Part shown: positions 14,902 through 14,947 of the stretch, one piece after another
Layout: every line of letters begins with the position of its first letter
Position numbering within the stretch: the stretch's first letter is position 1
NCBI GenBank assembly: GCA_913061385.1
Contig: CAJXTM010000014.1
Location: 1 to 14,947, forward strand
Length of the DNA: 14,947 nt
Direction: 5' to 3'
Origin: an uncultured Rhodopirellula sp.
GTDB lineage: Bacteria; Planctomycetota; Planctomycetia; Pirellulales; Pirellulaceae
The notes under the pieces: model-generated
The model's database searches: none
What the model saw: the letters and a program-made list of their open reading frames with translations, nothing else
Told to the model about the DNA's origin: nothing
Program-made: the position numbers and the translations under genes

Positions 14902-14947
14902 CTGTCTCTTATACACATCTCCGAGCCCACGAGACCGAGGCTGATCT
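14902..14947 (-). other. Nextera adapter with i7 barcode and start of P7, artefact
   Basis: From 14902 the sequence is CTGTCTCTTATACACATCT (mosaic end) followed by CCGAGCCCACGAGAC, the reverse complement of the adapter at the left end. CGAGGCTG (14936-14943) matches the Nextera N710 i7 index as I recall it, and ATCT begins the P7 flow-cell sequence. This is read-through of a library molecule, not genome. Confidence 0.98.

Noticed and set aside
1..14947. Terminal inverted repeats suggesting a transposon or linear phage genome
   Set aside because: The repeats are exactly the Nextera adapter and mosaic end, followed by a barcode and P7 sequence; there is no transposase or phage gene.

Overview
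The window is a short metagenome-style contig, almost certainly from a bacterium of the phylum Planctomycetota (possibly a marine Pirellulales-type lineage). This rests on gene content: a cluster of GAF-HlyD, secreted HlyD and M50-HlyD proteins, a DUF3467 protein, a di-haem DUF1111/DHOR cytochrome and a long LOG-family protein, with base composition close to 50% GC. The assignment is inference from family knowledge, not from a search. Both ends are sequencing artefacts. Bases 1-33 and 14902-14947 are Illumina Nextera (Tn5) adapter; the right end also carries what matches the N710 i7 barcode and the first bases of P7. Only 34-14901 is genomic, and both outermost genes are cut.

Left block, plus strand (34-5715): four genes. 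A 5'-truncated tandem-GAF / transmembrane / HlyD adaptor is followed by a signal-peptide HlyD adaptor and a 745-residue protein joining a PqqD-like N-terminus, a membrane zinc protease core (HEFGH, site-2-protease type) and a periplasmic HlyD arm. After a structured 277-base gap comes a DUF3467 protein. The first three look like one envelope export or peptide-processing machine with a cytoplasmic sensory module. No ATPase, outer-membrane channel or substrate gene is visible, so the cargo is unknown. The block ends in a perfect 10-bp hairpin at the DUF3467 stop and a good intrinsic terminator at 5781-5814.

Right block, minus strand (13583 down to 5939): a GMC-family FAD oxidoreductase, an unrecognised secreted protein and a di-haem cytochrome c oxidoreductase form one run. 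The last two overlap by ATGA, so they are probably translationally coupled. A gap with a 9-bp hairpin separates them from an NhaA Na+/H+ antiporter and a LOG-family nucleotide hydrolase. The two blocks converge at about 5715-5938.

Far right, plus strand (13864-14901): a class I aspartate/tyrosine aminotransferase, divergent from the GMC gene, runs open into the adapter and lacks its C-terminus. No rRNA, tRNA, CRISPR array, insertion sequence or phage gene was seen. The strongest candidates for something little described are the sensor-protease-adaptor export cluster and the flavin dehydrogenase / unknown secreted protein / di-haem cytochrome operon.
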